Source: Betaproteobacteria bacterium HGW-Betaproteobacteria-3 (GTDB taxonomy: Bacteria; Pseudomonadota; Gammaproteobacteria; Burkholderiales; Burkholderiaceae_C). From it: a stretch of DNA of 64,000 nt. This document shows positions 20,995 to 30,977 of this stretch, one piece after another. The position numbers were made by a program, and so were the translations under genes. How positions within the stretch are numbered: position 1 is the first letter of the stretch; the number at the start of each line of letters is the position of its first letter. Where the stretch lies: positions 27,836-91,835 of the forward strand of contig PHCI01000014.1 in NCBI GenBank assembly GCA_002842205.1. The letters run 5' to 3'. The notes under the pieces were generated by a model, which saw only the letters and a program-made list of their open reading frames with translations, made no database searches and was not told the origin of the DNA.

Positions 20995-21831
20995 TCATGC
21001 CTCCGTGGGGGTTGGGGGTGCAACCGGTTGTGCCCGCCAGTAGAACTCGCTGGGCAATTTGGCGTGCTGATATCCGGTGATGCGGGCGCGCATGCCTTCG
21101 TCGTCGCCGAACAGCGCCGGCACCTGGCTGGCGTAATGTCGCAACAGGGCCATCTTGCCGTCCACGTCCACCGGTACCGAGAAATGCCTGGCTGGCGCCA
21201 GCCGCAGGCGGGCCAGTGCCTCGCGCGGACCGTCGCGGTCGCCGCGACCAATACGGGGGTCGGCGACGTAGGGGAAATCTTCGTAAAACATCAGCGAGGC
21301 ACCGGCCGCCGCGAGTCGAACGGCCACTTGCGCGGTAATCTGGTGATCCACGTGATGACCAATCCCCATGGGGCTCAGGAGCAGGATGCCGCCAAGGTCA
21401 AGGCAGATGCGTCGCAGCACCAGATACAGCTCCTCGATGTGTGCCATGTCGTCGACACGCGGCGAATCCCAGCGCTCGCGCTCGTTGCGATAGATCAGTT
21501 TTCCCGTCAACGGGCTCCTGCGATAGATGCCGTCGGAAAAGCTGAGATGCACGAAGTCGGCATTGACCGAATGCATCGCCGCGATATCTTCGCGCCGACG
21601 AAGCTGCGGACTCACATGGCCTCTGCGATGTGGCAACTTTCTGCTGCCGTCAGCGGCCGTGACGCGCAGGGTGCCGCAGCATATGCTCACCACCAGGGTC
21701 GAAACACGCCCCTGCAGCGCGTGCAGCAAACCACCGCAACTCAATGCCGCGTCGTCGAGATGCGGCGACAGGATCACCACACGCTCAAAATCTTTCCAGT
21801 CCAGTCGATCCAGGAGGGGAACGGTTCTCAT
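20995..21831 (-). CDS. PIG-L (LmbE-like) family zinc deacetylase
   Basis: 278 residues. The N-terminal zinc motif is PHLDDAALSCGG (near residue 23) and the second zinc ligand lies in GIGHHVDH (near residue 158), as in N-acetylglucosaminyl deacetylases such as MshB, BshB and PIG-L. These remove acetyl from GlcNAc conjugates or GlcNAc-phosphate. No signal peptide, so cytoplasmic. The start overlaps the GH4 stop (ATGA). Placed between a glycosidase and an SIS enzyme, it plausibly deacetylates an amino sugar released by, or used in, the same pathway. Confidence 0.85.
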   Translation of the reverse strand: MRTVPLLDRLDWKDFERVVILSPHLDDAALSCGGLLHALQGRVSTLVVSICCGTLRVTAADGSRKLPHRRGHVSPQLRRREDIAAMHSVNADFVHLSFSDGIYRRSPLTGKLIYRNERERWDSPRVDDMAHIEELYLVLRRICLDLGGILLLSPMGIGHHVDHQITAQVAVRLAAAGASLMFYEDFPYVADPRIGRGDRDGPREALARLRLAPARHFSVPVDVDGKMALLRHYASQVPALFGDDEGMRARITGYQHAKLPSEFYWRAQPVAPPTPTEA

Positions 21832-23111
21832 AGGAAACTTGGCAACAGGGCACCATAGGTCTCGCGGGCCCTCGCGAGCATGCGAAGGGCGACGGGCTCA
21901 CCGCCGACCAGTGGGTTGGCGGCCAGCGCCGTCACCAACGCCTGAGCATCGGCGCCAGCAGCGCCCGCGGCGGCTCGGGCCGTCAGAAGTTGGTAGCGTT
22001 CCAGTTGCGCGGCCAGATGGTCAAAAGACGCGGGCATCGATGGTGCCGAGATGCGCTCGACACCTGCACGCGAGACCCGCACACGGGTTTCGATCACCGT
22101 TTGCGGCGCGAACGCCGCGGTCGCCCCATGATTGGGGAGGTTGAGCACCAGTTCGCTGGGGGTGGCAGATGCCAGGGCCCGAATCACGGTGACGGCCATG
22201 TCGCCAAACCCAGGCGATCCGCGGAACCAGCGCAATTGCGGCCGGGCGTTTTTCCCTTCGGCCTCGAAGTGCGCGTAGTACCGGCCCAGTGAAGCGGCAA
22301 CCACATCGCTGCGCGGCCCCACCCGACGCGCCTGTTCGACAAAAGCATCCGGAAAAAGGTAATAAGGAAGATACGAGTTGGGCCAATAGCCAGGATTCTC
22401 GCGGGCCAGACGCAGCGAGAGTTCAAATCGCAGCTGGTGCTCCTCGTCGTATTCCCGAGGCGCCACCAGCGGGGCAGAAATATCCGCCAGCGCTACACCG
22501 TCGATCACGATGTCGCTGTACCACGTGGCGTGATTCAGACCGTTGCAACGAAACGCATACGCCCCCCGACGACCTAACGCCTGACCAATCGCCTGCAGGT
22601 CTTCATCGGATTGATCGCACATGCCAATGACGTTCACGCCGCCGAAATCGGTCAGCGCCTGAGTGACAATATTGCTCGGATTGGTGTAGTTGAGAATCGT
22701 TGCCTTGGGCGCCAGCGCCTTGACCACCGCGGCAACGCGCAACGCCTCAGGCACCGACCGCAACGCAAAAAAGAACCCCCCCGGGCCGACGGTCTCCTGA
22801 CCGGGGATGCCAAACTCCAGCGGCAGGGTTTCGTCGATGCGCCGCGCCGTCAGACCGCCAGGGCGTGTCGAGTTCAGAACCAGGTCAGCCCCCTCGATCG
22901 CCGCTTCCAGCGTACCAGCGACTTCCACGCTGAACGTGCCGGCGTCCCGCGCCATCGCTGCGGTCAGTCGCCCGACCATCGCCAGTCGCGCCGCATCGGT
23001 GTCATACAGCCGAACGGTTTTGAGGGGCAATTCCGCCGCGTGCTGAATCAGCGCCTGCAGCAGGCCCGGGGTGTAGGCGCTACCTCCGCCCAGGACAGTC
23101 AGGACTTCCAT
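21828..23111 (-). CDS. Glycoside hydrolase family 4 enzyme (6-phospho-glycosidase type)
   Basis: 427 residues. NAD-binding start VLTVLGGGSAYTPGLL, then TNPSNIVTQALTDF, the metal-ligand cysteine in GMCDQSDE, CNGLNHATW and a C-terminal LVVGEP-like block (ANPLVGGEPVALRML). GH4 enzymes use NAD+ and Mn2+ to oxidise C3, so they cleave alpha- or beta-glycosides, usually of 6-phosphosugars. The start overlaps the end of the kinase gene by 13 bp. In this operon the kinase could produce the 6-phospho-glycoside that GH4 cleaves. Anomeric preference and substrate cannot be read. Confidence 0.87.
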   Translation of the reverse strand: MEVLTVLGGGSAYTPGLLQALIQHAAELPLKTVRLYDTDAARLAMVGRLTAAMARDAGTFSVEVAGTLEAAIEGADLVLNSTRPGGLTARRIDETLPLEFGIPGQETVGPGGFFFALRSVPEALRVAAVVKALAPKATILNYTNPSNIVTQALTDFGGVNVIGMCDQSDEDLQAIGQALGRRGAYAFRCNGLNHATWYSDIVIDGVALADISAPLVAPREYDEEHQLRFELSLRLARENPGYWPNSYLPYYLFPDAFVEQARRVGPRSDVVAASLGRYYAHFEAEGKNARPQLRWFRGSPGFGDMAVTVIRALASATPSELVLNLPNHGATAAFAPQTVIETRVRVSRAGVERISAPSMPASFDHLAAQLERYQLLTARAAAGAAGADAQALVTALAANPLVGGEPVALRMLARARETYGALLPSFL

Positions 23112-23977
23112 TCCATCTCCTCCATTAAACCGGCCATGATTCTCGGGTCGAGGACCAGTCCACCGGTTTGGCTCAAAATTCGGGCTGAGGCACGCGTACC
23201 GAGCCGAACCGCTTCGATGGGTGTGGCACCACGTACCAGGCCCGCAATCAAGCCGCCACAGAACGCGTCGCCAGCGCCGGTCGGATCCCGCATTTGCGCG
23301 GGCGCGGCGTCGACCCGCAGGTCTACGCCATTCAGCACACCGAAAACACCATTGGCCCCCAGCGTCACCAGCACCGAGCTGGATGCCGCTGCCAGTCGCT
23401 GCGGCGTCGTCGCGACGTCGCTGCAGGCCGCATGTGCCTCTTTTTCGTTGAGGACCAGCAGGTCCCAGGGGTGCCCGCCCAGTCCGCAGAGCCGGCTGAG
23501 TTGACGCGGGCTCCAGCTTGCACTCACGGAAATGCGTGCACCATCCTGCCTGGCCGCGGCCAACGGCGACCCCAGACGGTCAGCTTCTTCGAGCCCCGGC
23601 ACATGCACCCAGGCACTCCGAGGCAACCGCCGCACCCGTGTCAGCACCTCCAGTTCGGCCGTGCTCACGAACGATCGATCGTTGGCATCGGCAAAAACCA
23701 GCGAGATGGCCGGGTTGTCCGGCGCGGCCAAGGGTTCGAGCGTGATGCCAAGGCGTTGCGCCAGGATCTCCACCGCCTGATCGACAATGCCACGTCCCAT
23801 CGGAACGCACAGTGTCACCTTCAGCCCCAGGGCGGCGGCAACCGACGCGGTATTGAGCGCCCCCCCAAGGGCCAGTTGGATGCCGTCCACAAACAGTTCT
23901 TCACCTGGCGCAGGGCGTGCATGGGGCGGTACGAACACTTCAAAGTAGGCCATGCCCACCACAACGAGATCACTCAT
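23099..23977 (-). CDS. PfkB family carbohydrate kinase
   Basis: 292 residues of the ribokinase fold. The N-terminal GGALNTASVAAALG motif binds the sugar and the C-terminal DPTGAGDAFCGGLIAGL carries the catalytic Asp and anion hole, so it should be active. The start ATG 23977 lies 48 bp after the glycosyltransferase-phosphatase gene; the end overlaps the GH4 gene. The sugar substrate is unknown. Context suggests phosphorylation of a glycoside or amino sugar within a pathway that has no transporter of its own. Confidence 0.86.
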   Translation of the reverse strand: MSDLVVVGMAYFEVFVPPHARPAPGEELFVDGIQLALGGALNTASVAAALGLKVTLCVPMGRGIVDQAVEILAQRLGITLEPLAAPDNPAISLVFADANDRSFVSTAELEVLTRVRRLPRSAWVHVPGLEEADRLGSPLAAARQDGARISVSASWSPRQLSRLCGLGGHPWDLLVLNEKEAHAACSDVATTPQRLAAASSSVLVTLGANGVFGVLNGVDLRVDAAPAQMRDPTGAGDAFCGGLIAGLVRGATPIEAVRLGTRASARILSQTGGLVLDPRIMAGLMEEMEWKS

Positions 23978-24025
23978 GCGCGCACCTCGAACCCGGCGTG
24001 ACCTGGCACACCCGCCGTCGCTCTG

Positions 24026-26326
24026 TCACGAAGCCTGCACCGCTTGCATGAATTCATTCCCCCAGTGGGCCACGTCATTGGATTCCACGATGGCCGCCAT
24101 GCGCTGGCACCGGTATTCGGCTTCGTCAGGCGCCATCGTGAGGGCCTGATACAGTGTTTTTGACATCGAGCTCGCATCGTAGGGGTTGGTCAGCAGCGCG
24201 CCGTGAAGCTCCACTGCGGCGCCCGCAAATTCCGAGAGAATCAGCACGCCAGGCTTGCCGGTGGATTTCTTGGTGGCCACAAACTCCTTGGCAACAAGGT
24301 TGAGCCCGTCCCGCAGCGGAGTGATCCACGCGACGTCGCATGCCGCGTAATGCGCGATCACGTCCTCATAGGGGAGCGAGCGATAGAAATAGCGCACCGG
24401 TGTCCACTCAAGCGTTGAAAACCGGCCATTGATCCGGCCGACGATCCGGTCAACCTCAACGCGAAGGTTTTCGTAAATCTCCATGCCAGGCGCTGCCGGC
24501 GTGATGATGTTGAGCAAGGTCACGCCACCCACCAGTTCGGGATGCTCCTCCAGCAGACGCTCGAAGGCCTGCAGCTTTTCGAGTGAACCCTTGACATAAT
24601 CGAGTCGCTCGATCGAGACGATCCCCTTGGCACCGTCCAGCAGCGTATCAATCCTGGCAATCTTTTTTTGCACGGCAGGCTTGGCGACCAGTTGCCGGAT
24701 CAGCCCCACGTCGATTCCCACCGGATGCGCGCCCAGCGTCACACGACGGCCAGCGACCTCGATCACCGAAGTCATCGAGTCCACCCCAAGGGCGCAGCCG
24801 TAGGTCACGAACCGGGGTGCACAAGGCACCGTTTCAAGCACGTCGAGCGGTGTGTACGAGCGCACCGCATCCACGAAATTCTCGACATAACGCGGAATGT
24901 GAAAGCCCACGTAATCGCACTGCAGCAGGCTGCCGATGATGTCGCGCCGCCAGGGGAGGATGTTGAACACGTCGCTGGACGGAAACGCGGTGTGGTGGAA
25001 AAAAGCGATCCGCAGGTCGGGCCTCAACGGTCGCAGGAACGCCGGCACCATCCACAGGTTGTAATCGTGAACCCAGACGACGGCGCCTTCGGCGGCCTCA
25101 CGCGCGGTCTGCTCGGCAAAAATCCGGTTGACTTCCAGATAGCGCTCCCAATGCGCCTGCTCAAATTCAGCCTTGTCGGGAAACGAGAAGATGATGGGCC
25201 AGAACGCCTCTTTCGAGAATTTTTTGTAGAACACGTCGACGTCGTCTTCTGTCAGCGCAATGCGGGCGACCTGCAGATTCGGATAGCGCCGGGCGTCCAC
25301 CGAAACGTGCCGCGCGAAACCCTCAGGTTCCCGGCTGTCCTGCATGGACCATGCCACCCACGATCCCTTGCGTGTGCCGGCAAAAAAACCAAGCAGTGTC
25401 GGAATGATGCCGTTGGGACTCTTGGGCCGTTTCTGCTTGACCACGCCGTCTTCCAGTACCTCGTCGAACGGCGGCCGGTGGTACACCATGACGAGGTCGG
25501 CTTCGCCCCGTTCGTCCATGCGTCGCTGGGCAGTTTCGCTGCTTTTCACCAGCGTGCCATGGTGGGAAAGCCCTGCCAGTATTCCGCCACAGCCTTCGTC
25601 TTTGGCAACAAATACGCGCGGCATCTTGCGAACCCGTTCCACCAGCGCGGATTCGGCGCCACCGACCACGATGCCCCGAAAGCCCGTGGTGTACATGGAC
25701 AGATCGTTGAGTGTGTCTCCCGCCACGATCACGGATTCAAAGTCGAACCCCTCGGCCTGCGCGAGCAGGCGCAGCGTTGAGCCCTTGCTGACGCCACGCG
25801 GCAGAACGTCCAGGTAGCGGTCGGCAGAAAAAAGAAGATCGCAGTCGAGCGCGTCAACGGCTGCACGCAATTCATCGCTGATGCCGCCTTCATTGACGAA
25901 GAACGAACAGCGTCGCTCCTGTGGCACGGTCTGCCGCAACAAAACCGGAAATCTGGCGAGCGCCTGCAGCACGTGGTGTGATCCGGGCCACCGAGCGGCG
26001 ATGTCGTGATGCAGCGGGTCCACGGGCCGCAGGTCGCCATAGAGAACCGTCGCCCCGACGTCGGCAATGATGTAGTCGGGTTTGGGCAGCGTTGAATCGC
26101 TGAGCAGGGGAATGATGGATTCCAGCCCTCGGCCGGTCACATACACCAGCTTGGCGCCAGGCAGGCCGCCACTGAACAGGTCACGGATTTGGCGCCGTGT
26201 CGCCTGCGTACCCGCAAGCAGGGTGCCGTCCAGGTCAGTCGCCAGCACCAGGCGGCCCATGGGTTCGCACGCGGTGTCCAGGGCTTCGGGGGTTGCCGGA
26301 TTCGGCTGCAGGTCAAGAGTGAGCAA
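24026..26326 (-). CDS. Bifunctional phosphatase-glycosyltransferase, glucosylglycerol-phosphate synthase (GgpPS-like) fusion
   Basis: 766 residues. N-terminal HAD phosphatase (ATDLDGTLL nucleophile motif near residue 30; GDTLNDLSMY near 205), then a GT20 retaining glycosyltransferase from about residue 285 (WVHDYNLWMVPAFLR; FFHHTAFPSSDVFNILPW; SIERLDYVKG; LRDGLNLVAKEFV). The domain order and the GT motifs (NLWMVP, HIPRYVENF) fit the GgpPS fusion described from Stenotrophomonas, which makes the osmolyte glucosylglycerol, better than OtsA/OtsB, whose fusions have the reverse order. The start is taken as TTG 26326 because a strong AAGGAG lies 8 bases upstream; ATG 26260 is an alternative. It heads the five-gene operon. 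A trehalose-related product is not excluded. Confidence 0.8.
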   Translation of the reverse strand: MLTLDLQPNPATPEALDTACEPMGRLVLATDLDGTLLAGTQATRRQIRDLFSGGLPGAKLVYVTGRGLESIIPLLSDSTLPKPDYIIADVGATVLYGDLRPVDPLHHDIAARWPGSHHVLQALARFPVLLRQTVPQERRCSFFVNEGGISDELRAAVDALDCDLLFSADRYLDVLPRGVSKGSTLRLLAQAEGFDFESVIVAGDTLNDLSMYTTGFRGIVVGGAESALVERVRKMPRVFVAKDEGCGGILAGLSHHGTLVKSSETAQRRMDERGEADLVMVYHRPPFDEVLEDGVVKQKRPKSPNGIIPTLLGFFAGTRKGSWVAWSMQDSREPEGFARHVSVDARRYPNLQVARIALTEDDVDVFYKKFSKEAFWPIIFSFPDKAEFEQAHWERYLEVNRIFAEQTAREAAEGAVVWVHDYNLWMVPAFLRPLRPDLRIAFFHHTAFPSSDVFNILPWRRDIIGSLLQCDYVGFHIPRYVENFVDAVRSYTPLDVLETVPCAPRFVTYGCALGVDSMTSVIEVAGRRVTLGAHPVGIDVGLIRQLVAKPAVQKKIARIDTLLDGAKGIVSIERLDYVKGSLEKLQAFERLLEEHPELVGGVTLLNIITPAAPGMEIYENLRVEVDRIVGRINGRFSTLEWTPVRYFYRSLPYEDVIAHYAACDVAWITPLRDGLNLVAKEFVATKKSTGKPGVLILSEFAGAAVELHGALLTNPYDASSMSKTLYQALTMAPDEAEYRCQRMAAIVESNDVAHWGNEFMQAVQAS

Positions 26327-26703
26327 AATTTTGTCTCCTTCAGGTGAATGGCGCGGCCAGTCCCGTGATGGTGCTGGACGGAACCCTGTTGAGAAAACCA
26401 GTCAGATCGACGACTGGACGAACGGTGAACGGCAACGCAATGCGCCGGGTTCGGGCATGCCCCCAAGGCTGCAATTCGTGTGTTTTGGGGCCACTCAGGC
26501 CACTTTCGCGCAGATGCGCTCACGCATTGGGGGCCATCAGGGCAGTGACCAACGCACTATTGACAAGTGCACCCATCGCGAGCCCTGTGACGTCAACTCG
26601 GGGCCTGGATCTTCAAACAGAAAAAACGGGCCCAGCCGAGCGACTGGCAACCATTTTAACCCGCTTCGTACTGCGCCGGCCCATTGCCCCCGCAGCGCTC
26701 ACC
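26327..26703. other. Intergenic region upstream of the sugar operon
   Basis: 377 bp between the def stop and the GgpPS-like start, both genes on the minus strand. It contains the AAGGAG ribosome site at its left end and must hold the operon's promoter. I see no convincing -35/-10 pair, no repeat and no terminator hairpin with a T run. Confidence 0.6.
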
Positions 26704-27243
26704 CTAATCGTCCTCGGTCGGGTCGAGCCCGGGGAACAGCACTTCGGTAAAACCGAACTGTGTGAAGTCTCGAATCCGCATCGGGTAGAGCGTGCCGATC
26801 AGGTGGTCGCATTCGTGCTGCACCACGCGGGCGTGAAAGCCGTCGGCCGTGCGGTCGATCGGGTCGCCAAACGGGTCGAAGCCGGTGTAGCGGATGCGTG
26901 AAAACCGCGGCACCACACCGCGCAGACCGGGCACCGACAGGCAGCCCTCCCAGCCGTCCTCTTCGTCCAGACCGATGGGGGTGATCACGGGGTTGAGCAG
27001 CACCGTGCGTGGGACCGGGGGCGCATCGGGGTAGCGCGGGTTCACGCCGTCGGTGCCAAAGATCACGACCTGCAGGTCCACGCCGATCTGCGGCGCGGCC
27101 AGGCCGGCGCCATTGGCCGCGCGCATGGTTTCGAACAGGTCGAGCACCAGGGTGTGCAGTTCGTCCGTGTCAAAACGTGGCACGGGCTTGGCGATCCGCA
27201 GCAGCCTGGGATCGCCCATTTTGAGAATGTCACGGACAGTCAT
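26704..27243 (-). CDS. def: Peptide deformylase
   Basis: Removes the formyl group from the initiator methionine. 179 residues with the three motifs: [10 protein letters not shown] (46-54), EGCLSVPG with Cys101, and QHECDHL with His143, Glu144 and His147, together the complete metal site and catalytic Glu. The start [15 protein letters not shown] at ATG 27243 is the family N-terminus. It ends in an acidic tail (PTEDD). It is not linked to fmt here; its partner map is at 16.2 kb. Confidence 0.96.
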   Translation of the reverse strand: MTVRDILKMGDPRLLRIAKPVPRFDTDELHTLVLDLFETMRAANGAGLAAPQIGVDLQVVIFGTDGVNPRYPDAPPVPRTVLLNPVITPIGLDEEDGWEGCLSVPGLRGVVPRFSRIRYTGFDPFGDPIDRTADGFHARVVQHECDHLIGTLYPMRIRDFTQFGFTEVLFPGLDPTEDD

Positions 27244-27324
27244 GCGCTGCATTATCGGCGCCGCACGCGATGCGTGCACGCCGCCGAAGGTCACCGGGGT
27301 TGCCGCCAGCGGCGGCGGCTGCGT

Positions 27325-27570
27325 TCAGCGGTCGTCGCGGTAGCGCGATCCCCGGGGTGGCGGGTTGACGATGACCACCGGGGGCGCGGACGCCCCGCGG
27401 GGGTCGTAGGCCGCCCCGCCCTGCCCACCGCCGTCGTACCGGTAGCCGCCGCGGTCACCCCCATGACGGTAGTAGCCCGGGGGCACGATCACGCAGCCTG
27501 AAAGCACAACGACGGCGACACCGGCCGCCATGGCGGTGGTCCAGCGAAGCAATGGACGGGGTGGTTTCAT
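27325..27570 (-). CDS. Small Gly/Tyr-rich predicted lipoprotein
   Basis: 81 residues. A basic start (MKPPRPLLRW), a hydrophobic core (AAGVAVVVLS) and a lipobox VLSGC near residue 26 predict export and lipid modification. The mature part is rich in Gly, Tyr, Arg and Pro (GGDRGGYRYDGGG), with PPVVIVNPPP near the end. A ribosome site (GGAGACC) precedes ATG 27570. No known domain. Such short glycine-rich outer-membrane lipoproteins are common in Comamonadaceae and have no assigned function. Confidence 0.7.
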   Translation of the reverse strand: MKPPRPLLRWTTAMAAGVAVVVLSGCVIVPPGYYRHGGDRGGYRYDGGGQGGAAYDPRGASAPPVVIVNPPPRGSRYRDDR

Positions 27571-27701
27571 GAAGGTCTCCAGTAGTGGGTCCCCTTGCAA
27601 CGGCCTGGCCGTCCGCAATGTCGACCGATGGCGTGCAAAGACACGTAACCCCGTGTAAAGCGGTCGGGACGACCGGTCGCCAACCCCACGGGGCAGCCGC
27701 T

Positions 27702-29933
<2,232 letters not shown>

Positions 29934-30977
29934 TCAGCTGAACAGTCGGCGGGCCAGCGCAGAGCCGGCGGCAAGGTCGCGCGCCTCCAGGGTGTCGTAC
30001 AGGCCTTCGAGGTCGGCCCCGATGGCGTCCAGCGCGTCGTTGAACAGCGGCTGGCCGTCGTCGTCGGTGACGACACCGTCCATCGCCAGGGCCAGCGTGT
30101 CGGCGGTTTCGCGCATGCGCACAAAGGGTTGTTCACTGCGGGCCACGTGAGGCACGTCGAGGTTGAGCGTGACGGCCCGGATGGCCGACAGCGCCGGATC
30201 TTCGGCCAGCGCCGCTTGCGGGTCAAACCCCAGGCCCAGAATGGGTGGCAGGCCCGGCTTGCTGGCAGGCAACACCATGCGCCCGGGAATGGCACCTGGC
30301 ACAAAACCCATGCGGGCGGCATGCTGCTGGATGTAGCCGGGGCTCCACGCCGCGCTGCGTGTGCGCAGGGTGAAGCCCAACTGGGCGTCGTGGGCGCTGG
30401 CGAACTGGTCGAGCTCGCGGGCACGGGCCACTTCGTCCAGCATTTCCGGAAACTCCGGGGTGCCGTTGACGGCGTCGGCAAAGGCCTGCGCTTTCATGAC
30501 GAATTCGGAGTATTCGATCTCATTGAGCGCACCGGTGCGGTTGGCCAGCTGCACCCCGGCCTGGAACGCGGCGTAGCGCTGCCCTGCCGCCGGCACCTCC
30601 CATTGCCGCGTTTGGGCATTGAAACCCTCGATGGCAAAGGGCTTGCTGCCGACGCGCCGGGTGTGCGGCAGGGCCGCCAGCGCGGCGTCGCCCGAAACCG
30701 GGGCGTCCAGCGCGATGGGCGCGATCACGTCGATCAGCGCGTCCATGCCGCCCGGTCGGCGTTCGGCGGGTGGCGGCGGCATCAGCGCCTCGTCGAAGGC
30801 CGATGAATCCAGACTCGGCTCGATGCCGGCCTGCCGCTCGCCCTCGTCCATCGAGTCCTGCGCCTCGGGCTGCGCCTGCCGCGGTGCATTGCGGCGCGTG
30901 GACCAGGCCCCGTGCGCCACCACCGCCGCCAGCACCAGTCCACCCGCGATGGCCAGGCCCAGGGTGAGGTTGCTCAC
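29934..30977 (-). CDS. zipA: Cell division protein ZipA-like (FtsZ-anchoring)
   Basis: 347 residues: an N-terminal membrane anchor (LTLGLAIAGGLVLAAVVAHGAW), a charged, Pro-rich linker to about residue 80, and a C-terminal globular ZipA/FtsZ-binding domain that contains the block RMRETADTLALAMDGVVTDDDG. ZipA tethers FtsZ to the membrane at the division site. The position between smc and ligA is the standard one in Burkholderiales. The start overlaps the smc stop (30974-30977). Sequence similarity to enterobacterial ZipA is low, as usual for this group. Confidence 0.85.
   Translation of the reverse strand: MSNLTLGLAIAGGLVLAAVVAHGAWSTRRNAPRQAQPEAQDSMDEGERQAGIEPSLDSSAFDEALMPPPPAERRPGGMDALIDVIAPIALDAPVSGDAALAALPHTRRVGSKPFAIEGFNAQTRQWEVPAAGQRYAAFQAGVQLANRTGALNEIEYSEFVMKAQAFADAVNGTPEFPEMLDEVARARELDQFASAHDAQLGFTLRTRSAAWSPGYIQQHAARMGFVPGAIPGRMVLPASKPGLPPILGLGFDPQAALAEDPALSAIRAVTLNLDVPHVARSEQPFVRMRETADTLALAMDGVVTDDDGQPLFNDALDAIGADLEGLYDTLEARDLAAGSALARRLFS

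Noticed and set aside
24026..26326. Trehalose-6-phosphate synthase/phosphatase (OtsAB) as the primary name
   Set aside because: The phosphatase-first order and motifs such as HDYNLWMVP and HIPRYVENF fit the GgpPS type better. Kept only as an alternative.
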